Assembly (NCBI RefSeq): GCF_041431135.1
Contig: NZ_CP107799.1
Span: 3,782,001 to 3,846,000, forward strand
Direction: 5' to 3'
Length of the DNA: 64,000 bases
Source of the DNA: Streptomyces sp. NBC_00554
Lineage (GTDB): Bacteria; Actinomycetota; Actinomycetes; Streptomycetales; Streptomycetaceae
Program-made: the position numbers and the translations under genes
In this document: positions 44,296-53,157 of the stretch, piece by piece
How the letters are laid out: the number at the start of each line of letters is the position of its first letter
Position numbering within the stretch: position 1 is the first letter of the stretch
The notes under the pieces: generated by a model
What the model saw: the letters and a program-made list of their open reading frames with translations, nothing else
What the model was told of the DNA's origin: nothing
Database searches by the model: none

Positions 44296-45483
44296 TCACC
44301 CCTCGTGGGTGGCCGTCCGGCGGTCCAGGAGCAGCAGGGCCGTTACGGCGGCCAGCACGGTGAGGGCGAGCAAGGCAGGGACGACCGCGACGGCCGGGCC
44401 CGCGCACAGGAGGGCGAGTCCGCCGGCGACGAGGACCGGGGACGCTCGCCCGGTGGTCCGGAGCAGGATTGCCGCGGCGGCCAGGACAAAGATGCCGACG
44501 CCTCCGGTGAGTGCCCAGGCCACGACTCCGTGGAGTGGTTCCGACAGGTCGTAGTGGTCGGTGTCGGCGACCTGTTGGAGGGCTTTCTTCATGCCGAGGG
44601 CGGTGAGGACGACGCCGGCCACGAGGGGCAGGTGGAGGAAGGTGTAGACGTCGCGGGCGAAACGGGTGCGGTCGTCGCCCTCCAGGGCCGCGAGGCGGTG
44701 CTCGGCGGGCTCGCTGAGGCGGCGGAAGTACAGGCGCCACAGGCCGGCGACGACCAGCAGGCCCGCGGGGGCCGCGAGGAGCACCGGGGCGTTGAGCGGC
44801 AGTCCGGACACCCCGACGCCGATGGCGACGATCGACTCGCCCAGGGCGATGATGACGATCAGTCCGTGGCGTTCGGAGAAGTGTCCCGGCGAGGCCACCC
44901 GCCAGCCCGAGGATCCGGTGACGTAGATGCCTAGGTAGTCGATCAGCACCGCGCCCAGCCAGATCAGGATCTGGGTGATCCCGGTGAAGGCGCTGCCCAC
45001 CAGGAGCAGTACGAACGGGGGTGCCACCGAGAGCAGGGCGGTCCGGCGGAGGGTGGCGTGCAGGGCCTGGTCCTCGCGGTCGGAGAGCCAGTACGTGACG
45101 AGGTGCAGGATGCGGACCGCGCCGTAGCAGAGGACGAACACGAGGGGTGTGTCCAGGCCGCCCGGTGCGTCGGTGTAGACCTCGGGCACGGTGAGGGAGA
45201 CGACCAGGACGACCGCCATCACGGCGATGAGCACTCCGAACATCGGCCCGGAGTCGGCCCGTACGACATTGCCCAGCCACGCGAAGCAGCACCAGCACCA
45301 CCACAGCAGCGCGAGCACCACGCCCGCGCCGAGCAGCCGCTGTGCCGTCGGATCGGCCGCCATCAGTGCGGTGACCTGGGTGATCGCATACACGAACACC
45401 AGGTCGAAGAACAGCTCCGCCGGTGTCACCCGGTGGCCGCCCTCGGTTGCCGCCATCCGCGACCGTTCGCTCCGTGTCACCAC
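44296..45483 (-). CDS. Low temperature requirement A (LtrA) family membrane protein
   Basis: A 395-residue protein with about 11-12 hydrophobic segments. The family signatures TPAELFFDLVFVYAITQVT near the N-terminus and GHFSERHGLIVIIALGESIVAIGVG in the middle are intact. LtrA proteins are widespread in actinomycetes with no settled biochemical role. It starts just after the CRISPR trailer side and points towards it; 44201-44295 holds nothing recognisable. Probably the first chromosomal gene outside the CRISPR locus. Confidence 0.92.
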   Translation of the reverse strand: MVTRSERSRMAATEGGHRVTPAELFFDLVFVYAITQVTALMAADPTAQRLLGAGVVLALLWWCWCCFAWLGNVVRADSGPMFGVLIAVMAVVLVVSLTVPEVYTDAPGGLDTPLVFVLCYGAVRILHLVTYWLSDREDQALHATLRRTALLSVAPPFVLLLVGSAFTGITQILIWLGAVLIDYLGIYVTGSSGWRVASPGHFSERHGLIVIIALGESIVAIGVGVSGLPLNAPVLLAAPAGLLVVAGLWRLYFRRLSEPAEHRLAALEGDDRTRFARDVYTFLHLPLVAGVVLTALGMKKALQQVADTDHYDLSEPLHGVVAWALTGGVGIFVLAAAAILLRTTGRASPVLVAGGLALLCAGPAVAVVPALLALTVLAAVTALLLLDRRTATHEG

Positions 45484-45546
45484 GGTTCCCCCTCCCCCGC
45501 CGTGTACCCCGCGCGAACAATACCCAGGGCTCGGGTCAGGGCAGGG

Positions 45547-46677
45547 TCAGACGGCCGTACTCGCCGACAGGCGGGTCACGTCCCTCGCCGTCCCCGTAAC
45601 CCCCGACAGGAACCCCTGTGCCCGCGGTGAGGCGTTCTCCGTGAGCCAGGTCGGGTCGATGTCGCAGACGGCGACGCGCACCTCGGTGCCGGCCAGGGCC
45701 AGCGGCAGGGTGTGGACGACGGTCGACGGGAAGCTGAGGATCGTGCGGCCGATGGGGCCGCGGCGGGCGATCAGTTCGAGGGGGAGGTCCGGGCGGACTA
45801 TTTCCAGGCCCGTTTCGACGGCCAGGCGGTGGAGTTTCTCCGTGCTCTCGCGGCGGTGCGCGAAGTAGCGGGTCGCGCCGTGGGTCTTGGCGAGGGTGCG
45901 GACCGCCTCCAGGTAGTGGTCCGGGTCGACCACACCGGTCTCGACCAGGGAGGTGCCAACCAGGTCCGCGCCCTTGGTGATGCGGGGCGGGCCGAAGCGG
46001 GCGCGGGTCCAGGAGAAGTCGTTCGAGGTGAGGCGGACGCCTTCCGGGGCCGAGTCGATCGGCATCGAGGAGAAGACCTCCACCGAGCGTCTCTCGGAGG
46101 GGGTGAGACGGCGGCGGGCCGAGGACGAGACCGGCGCGAAGAGCAGGTCGCGCGGGCCGGGGCGGCCACCGCGCCGGTGCCAGCGCACCAGGCGTTCACC
46201 GCGGGCCAGTTGGGCGACGAACTCCATCGTCGCCGTGCCGTCGTCCACGACGACCAGTTCGCGGGCCTTCGTGATCGTCAGCAGCAGTTGTACGTAGCGG
46301 GAGAACGGGTCTCCCATGACGATGCGTCGGGCCTTGCGCAACAGCGGGGCGAGGCCGCCGATCGTGTGGAAGGGCGCCATGGTGCCGCCGCGCGCCTCCT
46401 CCCAGCGCACCTCGTAGCCCTCGTCGCGGGCCAGGTCCGCCATGCGGCGCAACTGGCCGCGGGTCATCGGGTCGTTGGGAGAGAGGACGACGAGCGTGAG
46501 CCCCGCGCCGGGCGGCCCGGCGGCCCCCCCGGCCGGCGCCCCTACGGGCGCCGGAAAACTGTCCCGCTCGGGCCGGAGGGCATGGGCGTACGCCCACTCC
46601 AGCACGTTCAGGAGCTGTACCGGACTCTCGACGAAGGCGAGAGTGTGGGGGCCGGAGGAACCGGCGCGGGGGCTCAT
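45547..46677 (-). CDS. GT52/sialyltransferase-like glycosyltransferase
   Basis: A 376-residue cytosolic protein. AFVESPVQLLNVLEWA at the start and the spaced motifs VVVDDG (145-147 DDG), AHRRES (273-278) and SFPSTVVHTLPLAL (S315/S318) match the D/E-D/E-G, HP-like and S motifs of bacterial sialyltransferases of GT-B fold (GT52 and polysialyltransferase type); the HP motif is HR rather than HP. Downstream of NeuB- and NeuA-like genes in one minus-strand run, so it probably transfers the CMP-activated nonulosonic acid to a wall polymer. Donor and linkage are not determinable. Confidence 0.68.
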   Translation of the reverse strand: MSPRAGSSGPHTLAFVESPVQLLNVLEWAYAHALRPERDSFPAPVGAPAGGAAGPPGAGLTLVVLSPNDPMTRGQLRRMADLARDEGYEVRWEEARGGTMAPFHTIGGLAPLLRKARRIVMGDPFSRYVQLLLTITKARELVVVDDGTATMEFVAQLARGERLVRWHRRGGRPGPRDLLFAPVSSSARRRLTPSERRSVEVFSSMPIDSAPEGVRLTSNDFSWTRARFGPPRITKGADLVGTSLVETGVVDPDHYLEAVRTLAKTHGATRYFAHRRESTEKLHRLAVETGLEIVRPDLPLELIARRGPIGRTILSFPSTVVHTLPLALAGTEVRVAVCDIDPTWLTENASPRAQGFLSGVTGTARDVTRLSASTAV

Positions 46678-46706
46678 CGACGTACGACCGTCCCGTCGTA
46701 AGGGGT

Positions 46707-47642
46707 TCAGACCGAGACCGGCTCGCCGGCGGCGTCGGCGATCTCCGCCTCCGCGACGACGCCCGTGACGCGGCGCAGCTTCTTCATGGGGCCGAGCTCG
46801 GACTCGTAGACCTTCTTGATGCCATCACCGAGAGACGCCTCAATGGTACGGATGTCACGGACGAGGCGCACGAGGCCCTGGGGTTCGACAGAGGCGGCCT
46901 GGTCGGAGCCCCACATCGCGCGGTCGAGGGTGATGTGGCGCTCGACGAAGGTGGCGCCGAGGGCGACCGCCGCGAGGGTGGTCTGCAGGCCCGTCTCGTG
47001 GCCGGAGTAGCCGATCGGGACGTTCGGGTACTCCGCCTGGAGGGTGTTGATGACGCGGAGGTTGAGCTCCTCCGCCTTCGCCGGGTAGGTCGAAGTGGCG
47101 TGGCAGAGCAGGATGTTGTCCGAGCCGAGGACCTCGACCGCGTGGCGGATCTGCTTCGGGGTGGACATGCCGGTGGAGAGGATGACCGTGCGGCCGGTGG
47201 CGCGGAGCGAGCGAAGGAGCTCGTCGTCGGTCAGCGACGCGGACGCGACCTTGTGGGCGGGGACGTCGAACTTCTCCAGGAAGGCGACGGCCTCGGTGTC
47301 CCACGGGGAGGCGAACCAGTCGATTTCCCGCGACTTGGCGTACTCGTCGATCTGGCGGTAGTCGTCCTCGCCGAACTCCACGCGGTGGCGGTAGTCGATG
47401 TAGGTCATGCGGCCCCAGGGGGTGTCGCGCTCGATGTCCCACTGGTCGCGCGGGGTGCAGATCTCCGGGGTGCGCTTCTGGAACTTGACGGCGTCGCAGC
47501 CGGCCTCGGCGGCGGCGTCGATCAGCTTGAACGCGTTCTCCAGCTCGCCGTTGTGGTTGATGCCGATCTCGCCGACGACGTAGACGGGGTGGCCGGGGCC
47601 GGCGGTCTTCGAACCGAAGCTGCGCAGACGGGAGTTGCTCAT
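46707..47642 (-). CDS. neuB: N-acetylneuraminate synthase family protein (NeuB-like)
   Basis: A 311-residue TIM-barrel enzyme that condenses phosphoenolpyruvate with a hexose/hexosamine to form a nine-carbon nonulosonic acid. YVVGEIGINHNGELENAFKLIDAAAEAGCDAVKFQKR, FASPWDTEAVAFLEKF, STGMSTPKQI, LCHATSTYPA, GYSGHETG and VERHITLDRAMWGSDQAAS are the NeuB signatures. It ends around the barrel and lacks the C-terminal SAF (antifreeze-like) domain of typical ~345-residue NeuB. The substrate may be mannose (giving Kdn) rather than ManNAc. Between the NeuA fusion and GT52-like genes. Confidence 0.92.
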   Translation of the reverse strand: MSNSRLRSFGSKTAGPGHPVYVVGEIGINHNGELENAFKLIDAAAEAGCDAVKFQKRTPEICTPRDQWDIERDTPWGRMTYIDYRHRVEFGEDDYRQIDEYAKSREIDWFASPWDTEAVAFLEKFDVPAHKVASASLTDDELLRSLRATGRTVILSTGMSTPKQIRHAVEVLGSDNILLCHATSTYPAKAEELNLRVINTLQAEYPNVPIGYSGHETGLQTTLAAVALGATFVERHITLDRAMWGSDQAASVEPQGLVRLVRDIRTIEASLGDGIKKVYESELGPMKKLRRVTGVVAEAEIADAAGEPVSV

Positions 47643-47656
47643 GGGGGTGTGGTTCC

Positions 47657-48967
47657 TTACTTTTCGAGGGAGTCGAGAGAAGGGCCGAGGATCCAGCTGG
47701 CGATCTCTCGGATCGCGCCGTCGCCACCGGGCACGGTGGTGACCGCGCGTGCGGCGCCGCGCACGACGTCGTGGGCGCTCGCGACCGCCACGGGCCAGCC
47801 CACCAGGGCGAAGCACGGGAGGTCGTTGACGTCGTTGCCGACGTAGAGCACGCGCTCGGGCGCGATGCCCTGTTCCTCGCACCACTGCTTCAGTGCGAGA
47901 TCTTTCCGGTCGATGCCGTGGAGGACCGGGAGTTGGAGCTTCCGGGCCCGGGCGGCGACGACCGGGTTCTGCTCCGAGGACAGGATCAGCATCTTCAGGC
48001 CGCTCTTGCGGAGGGCCGCGATACCGAGGCCGTCTCCGCGGTGCACGGAGACGAACTCCCGTCCGTCGGAGTCGATCAGCACCCTGTCGTCGGTCTGGGT
48101 GCCGTCGAAGTCGAGGACGACCGCGTCGATGTCGGCGGCGGTCGGGAGCGTGCCGGGACGGTTGGCGTCGAACAGCGGCGCCAACGCCCGTGCACGGGCG
48201 AGGTCGTGCGGGTCGTCGATCTCGAGGACCCGCGCGGGGTCGGTGCGGACGAGCTCCGTACGGCCGAAGAAGCGGTGCTGGTGCTCGCGGAAGCCGGTGG
48301 CGTCCATGGCGTACGCGGCGCCGGTCTCCAGGAGGTCCTGGGGGCGGTCCTGGCGGCGCGGGCGGAAGGACTTGTCGTGGTTGACGCCGTAACCGCCGCT
48401 CGTGACCTTGGCGTTGGCGACCGCCACCGCCGATCCGCCCACGGACGCGGTGGCGCCGGTGTCGACGGCCGTGGCCTCGTCGTCGGCGTCGCGCCAGATG
48501 AAGCCGTGGAAGGCGGCGACGGTCACGGCGGTGTCCGCGCCGTTCTCCACGACGGCGGCCGAGACCCCGTCGATGTCCTCGCGGACGATGAACGGGCTGG
48601 TGGCCTGCACGAGCAGGACCACGTCGACCGGCGAGCCGTGCAGGGCCTCGTGGGCGTCCATGGCGTGCAGGACGGCGGCCTCGGAGGTCGCGGTGTCGCC
48701 GGCGATGGCGGCGGGGCGCAGGACCACCTCGGCGCCGGCGTGACGGGCGGCGGCGGCGATCGCCTGGTCGTCGGTGGAGACGACGACGTCCGTCACGAGG
48801 CGCGCCGCGAGGCACTCGCGCACGGCGCGGGCCACCAGCGGCACACCGCCCACGGGGAGGAGGTTCTTCGCGGGGACGCCCTTGGAGCCGCCGCGCGCGG
48901 GGATCACCGCGAGCACACGGCGCACCGGGGCCGCCTGACCCGCTTGGCCGGCTTCCGAGTTGGACAT
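47657..48967 (-). CDS. neuA: CMP-nonulosonic acid synthetase fused to KdsC-like HAD phosphatase
   Basis: A 436-residue fusion. Residues 15-250 are acylneuraminate cytidylyltransferase (VLAVIPARGGSKGVPAKN, LLVQATSPF, RPRRQD) that activates the sugar acid with CTP. Residues 280-430 are a HAD domain with DFDGTQTDD (D286/D288), LILSSEQN and GNDVNDLPC, like KdsC/8-phosphatase. Together with NeuB this gives phosphate removal and activation steps in one chain. AAGGAGAAC precedes the ATG at 48967, deciding the start. 14 nt before neuB in the same operon. Confidence 0.93.
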   Translation of the reverse strand: MSNSEAGQAGQAAPVRRVLAVIPARGGSKGVPAKNLLPVGGVPLVARAVRECLAARLVTDVVVSTDDQAIAAAARHAGAEVVLRPAAIAGDTATSEAAVLHAMDAHEALHGSPVDVVLLVQATSPFIVREDIDGVSAAVVENGADTAVTVAAFHGFIWRDADDEATAVDTGATASVGGSAVAVANAKVTSGGYGVNHDKSFRPRRQDRPQDLLETGAAYAMDATGFREHQHRFFGRTELVRTDPARVLEIDDPHDLARARALAPLFDANRPGTLPTAADIDAVVLDFDGTQTDDRVLIDSDGREFVSVHRGDGLGIAALRKSGLKMLILSSEQNPVVAARARKLQLPVLHGIDRKDLALKQWCEEQGIAPERVLYVGNDVNDLPCFALVGWPVAVASAHDVVRGAARAVTTVPGGDGAIREIASWILGPSLDSLEK

Positions 48968-49044
48968 TCGCTGTTCTCCTTGACGAGGAAGGCGAGAGAG
49001 GCGTGGGAGGCCCGAAGAGCCCGGGACGCTTGGGTTGGAGTCGC

Positions 49045-50418
49045 TCACAGTTCGCCCATCCTCCGGATCACAGGTGCCACGCGCTGGACACCGTGGCGGT
49101 AGGCGCCACGGGCCGCACGGCGCACTATCTGCCGAACTGGGCTGGGCTCCTTGTCCGCCGCGGGCGCGCCGGGCAGCGGGGTGCCGTCCGGGCCGAGGTG
49201 GTGGCGGGCGAGGATGCCGGGCAGGTAGCCGGGCGCGGTGACGGGCGTGTAGTACGGGGCGAGCGGCGGGAGTTCGGCCGATTCGAGGAGCTCGGTGATC
49301 CTGAACCGTGCCACGTCGAAGGCCGTCTCGTACGACCCGTCGGCGGCGACGCCCTGCCGGGAGACCCAGGCCGCGTCGGGCACCGGCTGGTGTCCGTCGT
49401 CGAGCTGGTCCCAGGAGGCCAGGCATCCGGAGCCCACGAAGTGGTGGTTGCCGAGCGCCTCGCGCACCCCGAGGTCGCTGAGGACGACGGTGGGGATACG
49501 GCGGTGCAGGGATTCAAGGGCGGCCGTGGAGCTGATGGTGACCAGCAGGTCGGTGTTGTCGAGGACCTCGCCCATGTGCCCGTACACGAGGCGGAAGTTG
49601 GCCGGCGGGTCCAGTTTCTGGACCAGCTTCTGGTAGGGCAACTCCTCGATGTGCGTGGTGTGTTCGCCCGGCTTGGAGCGGAGCTTGAGCAGCACCTCGC
49701 GGTCCGGGTGCAGGCGTGCGTGCTGGATCAGGCGGTTCAGCAGGTACGTGCGGTCCTTGCGGTTCTCCGGTACGGAGGGCTGGGCCGCGAAGACGACGGT
49801 GTACGGGTCGTTGCCCTTCTTGTAGGGCTCGCCCCCGAGGAAGGGCAGTGCCACCTCGGTGACCGCCGAGGCGTCGGCGCCCACCCCCTCGTACACGGCC
49901 CGGAAACGGTCCGCGTCCTGACGGGAGTTGGCGAGGACGAGGTCCGCGCCGTGCCGCAGCAGGAGGCCGTCCGCGAGCTTTTCGTATACGACTCCGACAT
50001 AGCCGGTGACGACCAGGGGCCGCTCGGCGCGGCCGTCCCAGATCCGTCGCAGGCCGTGCAGCATCGCCTGGACGGCGCCGCCGACCAGGGCGAGGATCAC
50101 GACGTCGTACGACTCCCGCTCCATGGTGCGCAGGAATTCGACGGCCGTCACCTCACGGATGGAGTCCGCGCGGACACCGACTTCCGCCAGCTGGCGGGCC
50201 GTGGGCGTGGCCCGGCCGCGCAGCAGGAATCCGCTCAGCGCAGGGCCGACTTGCGCGTCGCCGCGCGATCCGGCTTCCATGGACGGGCCCGGGGCAATGC
50301 GGTCCGCGGTCAGCGCACCCCATTTCCATCGGGTGTCCGAGTCCGCGAGTACTGCGATCCGCAGAGATTTCGTTGTACTAGTTGCACTTGGTGGCACACC
50401 CAAGACGCTAGGAACCAT
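49045..50418 (-). CDS. Putative glycosyltransferase, DUF6716 type
   Basis: A 457-residue cytosolic protein with a two-domain GT-B-like layout: N-terminal LRIAVLADSDTRWKWGALTAD and VVILALVGGAVQAMLHGL, middle LVLANSRQDADRFRAVYEG, and C-terminal KLRSKPGEHTTHIEELPYQKL...TDLLVTISSTAALESLHRRIPTVVLSDLG, which resembles the donor-binding half of polymer-type transferases. The C-terminus is basic. Head of the minus-strand operon to neuA, neuB and the GT52-like gene, so probably a polymer glycosyltransferase; no DXD motif. Start within residues 1-13 is uncertain. Confidence 0.75.
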   Translation of the reverse strand: MVPSVLGVPPSATSTTKSLRIAVLADSDTRWKWGALTADRIAPGPSMEAGSRGDAQVGPALSGFLLRGRATPTARQLAEVGVRADSIREVTAVEFLRTMERESYDVVILALVGGAVQAMLHGLRRIWDGRAERPLVVTGYVGVVYEKLADGLLLRHGADLVLANSRQDADRFRAVYEGVGADASAVTEVALPFLGGEPYKKGNDPYTVVFAAQPSVPENRKDRTYLLNRLIQHARLHPDREVLLKLRSKPGEHTTHIEELPYQKLVQKLDPPANFRLVYGHMGEVLDNTDLLVTISSTAALESLHRRIPTVVLSDLGVREALGNHHFVGSGCLASWDQLDDGHQPVPDAAWVSRQGVAADGSYETAFDVARFRITELLESAELPPLAPYYTPVTAPGYLPGILARHHLGPDGTPLPGAPAADKEPSPVRQIVRRAARGAYRHGVQRVAPVIRRMGEL

Positions 50419-50511
50419 TTCTTAGATATAACCCAACCTCAACTCAACAAAAAGTTAACAGCACACTTCCCCAAGCCCAACTGGCCCGTCGAAGACCAGG
50501 AAGAGTACGGA
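50419..50511. promoter_or_regulatory. AT-rich divergent promoter region
   Basis: A markedly AT-rich stretch (about 50420-50465, including TTAGATATAA and AACAAAAAGTTAACA) lies between the divergent DUF6716 and GT2 genes. It should hold the promoters for both directions of the wall-polymer cluster; exact -10/-35 elements are not certain. Confidence 0.55.
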
Positions 50512-51582
50512 ATGCACCGTTCCGACACATCGAGTTCACCCCCCGTACCCGTCCCGGAAAGTTCCGGATCCGGGCAGCCTCATAGGCTTCCTGGCGTGCC
50601 AAAGCTCTCCGTGATCGTGCCGTTCTACAACGTCCAGCAGTACGCACCGGACACTCTCAGAAGCCTCCGCCTGAACGCCCGGCAGGACTTCGAGTTCGTG
50701 CTGGTGGACGACCATTCGAAGGATGAAACTCCGGCAATCCTGGAACGAGCGGCCGAAGAACTTTCGGATGTCGCTCAGGTGCGCTACGTCCGCCACAAGG
50801 AGAACGGGGGGCTCGCCACCGCGCGCAACACCGGCCTCGACGCGGCGCGGGGCGAGTACCTGACCTTCCTGGACGGCGACGACTGGCTCGCGCCCGGCTA
50901 CCTGGGTGAACTCGTGTCGGCCATTGAGGGGTTGGGCTGCGACTTCATCCGCACCGACCACGTACAGGCCACCAACCGCGGCCGTACGGTGCACCGGGCC
51001 CCGCACGGGCGGCGCGACGAGGTGATGAACCCGCGCGAGGCGATCCTGCCCGTCGACCGGACGACCTCGGTGGACTACGCGTACGCCTGGGCCGGCGCCT
51101 ACCACCGCAGGCTGCTCGACCGGGGGCTGCTGCACTTCACCGACGGGCTGCGCACGGCCGAGGACCGGCCGTGGATCTGGAAGCTGCACCGCGAGGCGGA
51201 GTCGTTCGCCGTGGTGAGCCTGCTGGGGGTCTTCTACCGGCGTGGGGTCGCTTCCTCACTCACTCAAATCGGTGATGTCCGTCAGCTCGACTTCATCCGT
51301 GCCTTCGATCAGGTCGTCGAGGAGACCGCGGCCGACCCGGACGCCGACCGGCTGCTGCCCAAGGCGGTGCGGACGTACTGCGCGATCATCGCCCACCACC
51401 TCTCGGAGATCGACAAGTTCGAACCGGCCGTCGCCAAGCAGCTGCGGTCGATGAGCGCGGCGGCCATAAAGCGGATGCCGCAGGACGCGCTCGGTGACGT
51501 ACTGGACACCATGGACCTGAGCCGTTCCTCGAAACTGCGGCGGCTGCGGCGCCGGATCACCACTGCGAAGGCGGCCGCCTGA
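50512..51582 (+). CDS. Glycosyltransferase family 2
   Basis: A 356-residue GT-A transferase. VIVPFYNVQQYAPDTLRSL, VLVDDHSKDETPAIL, NGGLATARNTGLDAARGEYLTFLDGDDWL (DGDD metal site near 120) are classic for GT2 enzymes such as TagF-like or capsule transferases. No membrane helix. ATG at 50512 has GGAAGAG upstream; GTG at 50596 is an alternative start where the fold begins. Overlaps the polysialyltransferase-like gene by 1 nt, so the two act on the same polymer. Confidence 0.92.
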   Translation: MHRSDTSSSPPVPVPESSGSGQPHRLPGVPKLSVIVPFYNVQQYAPDTLRSLRLNARQDFEFVLVDDHSKDETPAILERAAEELSDVAQVRYVRHKENGGLATARNTGLDAARGEYLTFLDGDDWLAPGYLGELVSAIEGLGCDFIRTDHVQATNRGRTVHRAPHGRRDEVMNPREAILPVDRTTSVDYAYAWAGAYHRRLLDRGLLHFTDGLRTAEDRPWIWKLHREAESFAVVSLLGVFYRRGVASSLTQIGDVRQLDFIRAFDQVVEETAADPDADRLLPKAVRTYCAIIAHHLSEIDKFEPAVAKQLRSMSAAAIKRMPQDALGDVLDTMDLSRSSKLRRLRRRITTAKAAA

Positions 51583-52913
51583 TGTCCCGTACCACCCAGA
51601 TCTTCTGCGCCTCGACGCTGTACGGCGCCGCGACCCTGGCCGCCGCGATCGAGTCCGACCAGTTCACCGCGGCCGACCGCCGCCTGCTGCTGGTGTTCAA
51701 CAACTCCACGACTCCGGAGACCACCCCCGCCGTCGACGAGATGCCCGGGTTCGCGTCGCTGAGCGACCACTTCGACGGGGTGCTGTCCTGGAACGAGGCC
51801 ATCCGGCCGTTCCACCCCGGGGCGTGGACGCCGCGCACCGACGACATCCCGCTGTTCGAGCGCTATCTGCGGCTGCTGTGGGATCTCGGCGACGACCGGG
51901 TGGAGCTGGTCCTGGAGTCCATCCAGGTCACCCCCGCCTTCACGGTGGCGCAGCTGTTCACCGGGGCTCCCATCGACGTCTACGCCGACGGGCTGATGAG
52001 CTACGGGCCCACCCGCAACAAGCTCGACCCGCTGGTCGGCACGCGGGTGCGGCGGCTGCTGCACCTGGACCTGGTGCCCGGACTGACACCGCTGCTGCTG
52101 ACCGAGTTCGACGTGCCCGCGGAGATCGTGCCGGCGGACGCGTTCCTGAAGGTGCTGAGCGGGCTCGGCGGCGCCGTGCCGGAGCTGCCCGCGCTGCCCG
52201 ACAACGCGGCACTCCTGCTCGGCCAGTACCTGTCGGCCCTGAACATCCTCTCCGCGAAGGAAGAGGAAGACCTGCACGTGCGGATGATGCGCGGAGCCGT
52301 CGACCGCGGGCACCGCAGCATCGTCTTCAAGCCGCACCCGACCGCCCCGGCCAGCTACAGCCGCGCCCTGGAGACCGAGGCCGCCAAGCTCGGCGTCGAA
52401 CTCACCGTCCTGAACACACCGGTGCTCGCCGAGGTGCTGTTCGAGAAGGCCCGGCCCGCTCTGGTCGTCGGCTGCTTCTCGACCGCGCTGTTCACGGCCT
52501 CCGTGTTCTACGACCTGCCGGTCGCCCGTATCGGTACCGAACCGATACTGGATCGCCTCACGCCCTACCAGAACAGCAACCGCGTGCCCGTCGCACTCGC
52601 CGACGCACTGCTGCCCGACCTGGAGGGCAAGAAGGACAACGACGCCCTCCCCACCGACGAGCTGAACGGTCTGGTCGTCGCGCTCGGGTTCACCATGCAG
52701 CCGCAGATCCACCCGCGGCTGCGCCCGGCCACGGAACGCTATCTGTCCCAGCATTTCGGCCCGCGCACCCAGCGCTACTTCAAGCGCCGCCGGCTCACCT
52801 CGCTCGGCCTTCCCGGCGGCATCCCGGAGCGGCTGGCCTTCGTGCCCCGCAACTCCACGGCACGCCGGGTGGTGCGGCAGGCGCGTGCACTGCGCAAGGC
52901 GGTACGGCGCTGA
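51582..52913 (+). CDS. Alpha-2,8-polysialyltransferase-like protein
   Basis: A 443-residue protein. IFCASTLYGAATLAAAI at the start, YADG (134-137), KPHPTAP (HP motif, 250-256) and GCFSTALFTAS (S motif, S300) follow the order of the bacterial sialyltransferase motifs D/E-D/E-G, HP and S. The C-terminus is strongly basic (RRVVRQARALRKAVRR), good for membrane-surface binding. It probably polymerises or adds the CMP-activated nonulosonic acid. TGATG overlap with the GT2 gene; a terminator follows. Confidence 0.8.
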   Translation: MSRTTQIFCASTLYGAATLAAAIESDQFTAADRRLLLVFNNSTTPETTPAVDEMPGFASLSDHFDGVLSWNEAIRPFHPGAWTPRTDDIPLFERYLRLLWDLGDDRVELVLESIQVTPAFTVAQLFTGAPIDVYADGLMSYGPTRNKLDPLVGTRVRRLLHLDLVPGLTPLLLTEFDVPAEIVPADAFLKVLSGLGGAVPELPALPDNAALLLGQYLSALNILSAKEEEDLHVRMMRGAVDRGHRSIVFKPHPTAPASYSRALETEAAKLGVELTVLNTPVLAEVLFEKARPALVVGCFSTALFTASVFYDLPVARIGTEPILDRLTPYQNSNRVPVALADALLPDLEGKKDNDALPTDELNGLVVALGFTMQPQIHPRLRPATERYLSQHFGPRTQRYFKRRRLTSLGLPGGIPERLAFVPRNSTARRVVRQARALRKAVRR

Positions 52914-52935
52914 ACGCGGGCGCCTGAGAGCGGTG

Positions 52936-52976
52936 CGGTGGGTGGGTGGATCAGCCAGTGATCCACCCACCCACCG
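52936..52976 (+). terminator. Hairpin terminator after polysialyltransferase-like gene
   Basis: A perfect 18-bp stem (52936-52953 with 52959-52976), loop GCCAG, 20 nt after the stop. The remaining ~180 nt up to the next gene are AT-richer and probably contain its promoter; no gene seen. Confidence 0.82.
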
Positions 52977-53157
52977 TCTACTGCTGCCCGTATTCCCGGA
53001 CTCGATCGAGCAGCCCACTCAAATGGGTGAAGGGAGACTATGCAGACAACTCGTGGACCCGGGGTGTTCATCGTTCCTTAACCAAGGCTCCATAGCTTCC
53101 TCCAATGCAGCAAATAGCTTTCTCCATACGCCCGTTCGGGTTTACGGGTGGGTGGAG

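Noticed and set aside
42692..44554. Repetitive ORFs across array 2, up to 346 codons, and a 695-codon minus-strand frame extending into it from the LtrA region
   Set aside because: Same cause: the repeat contains no stop in those frames. The real gene on the minus strand is LtrA, ending at 44296 in a different frame.
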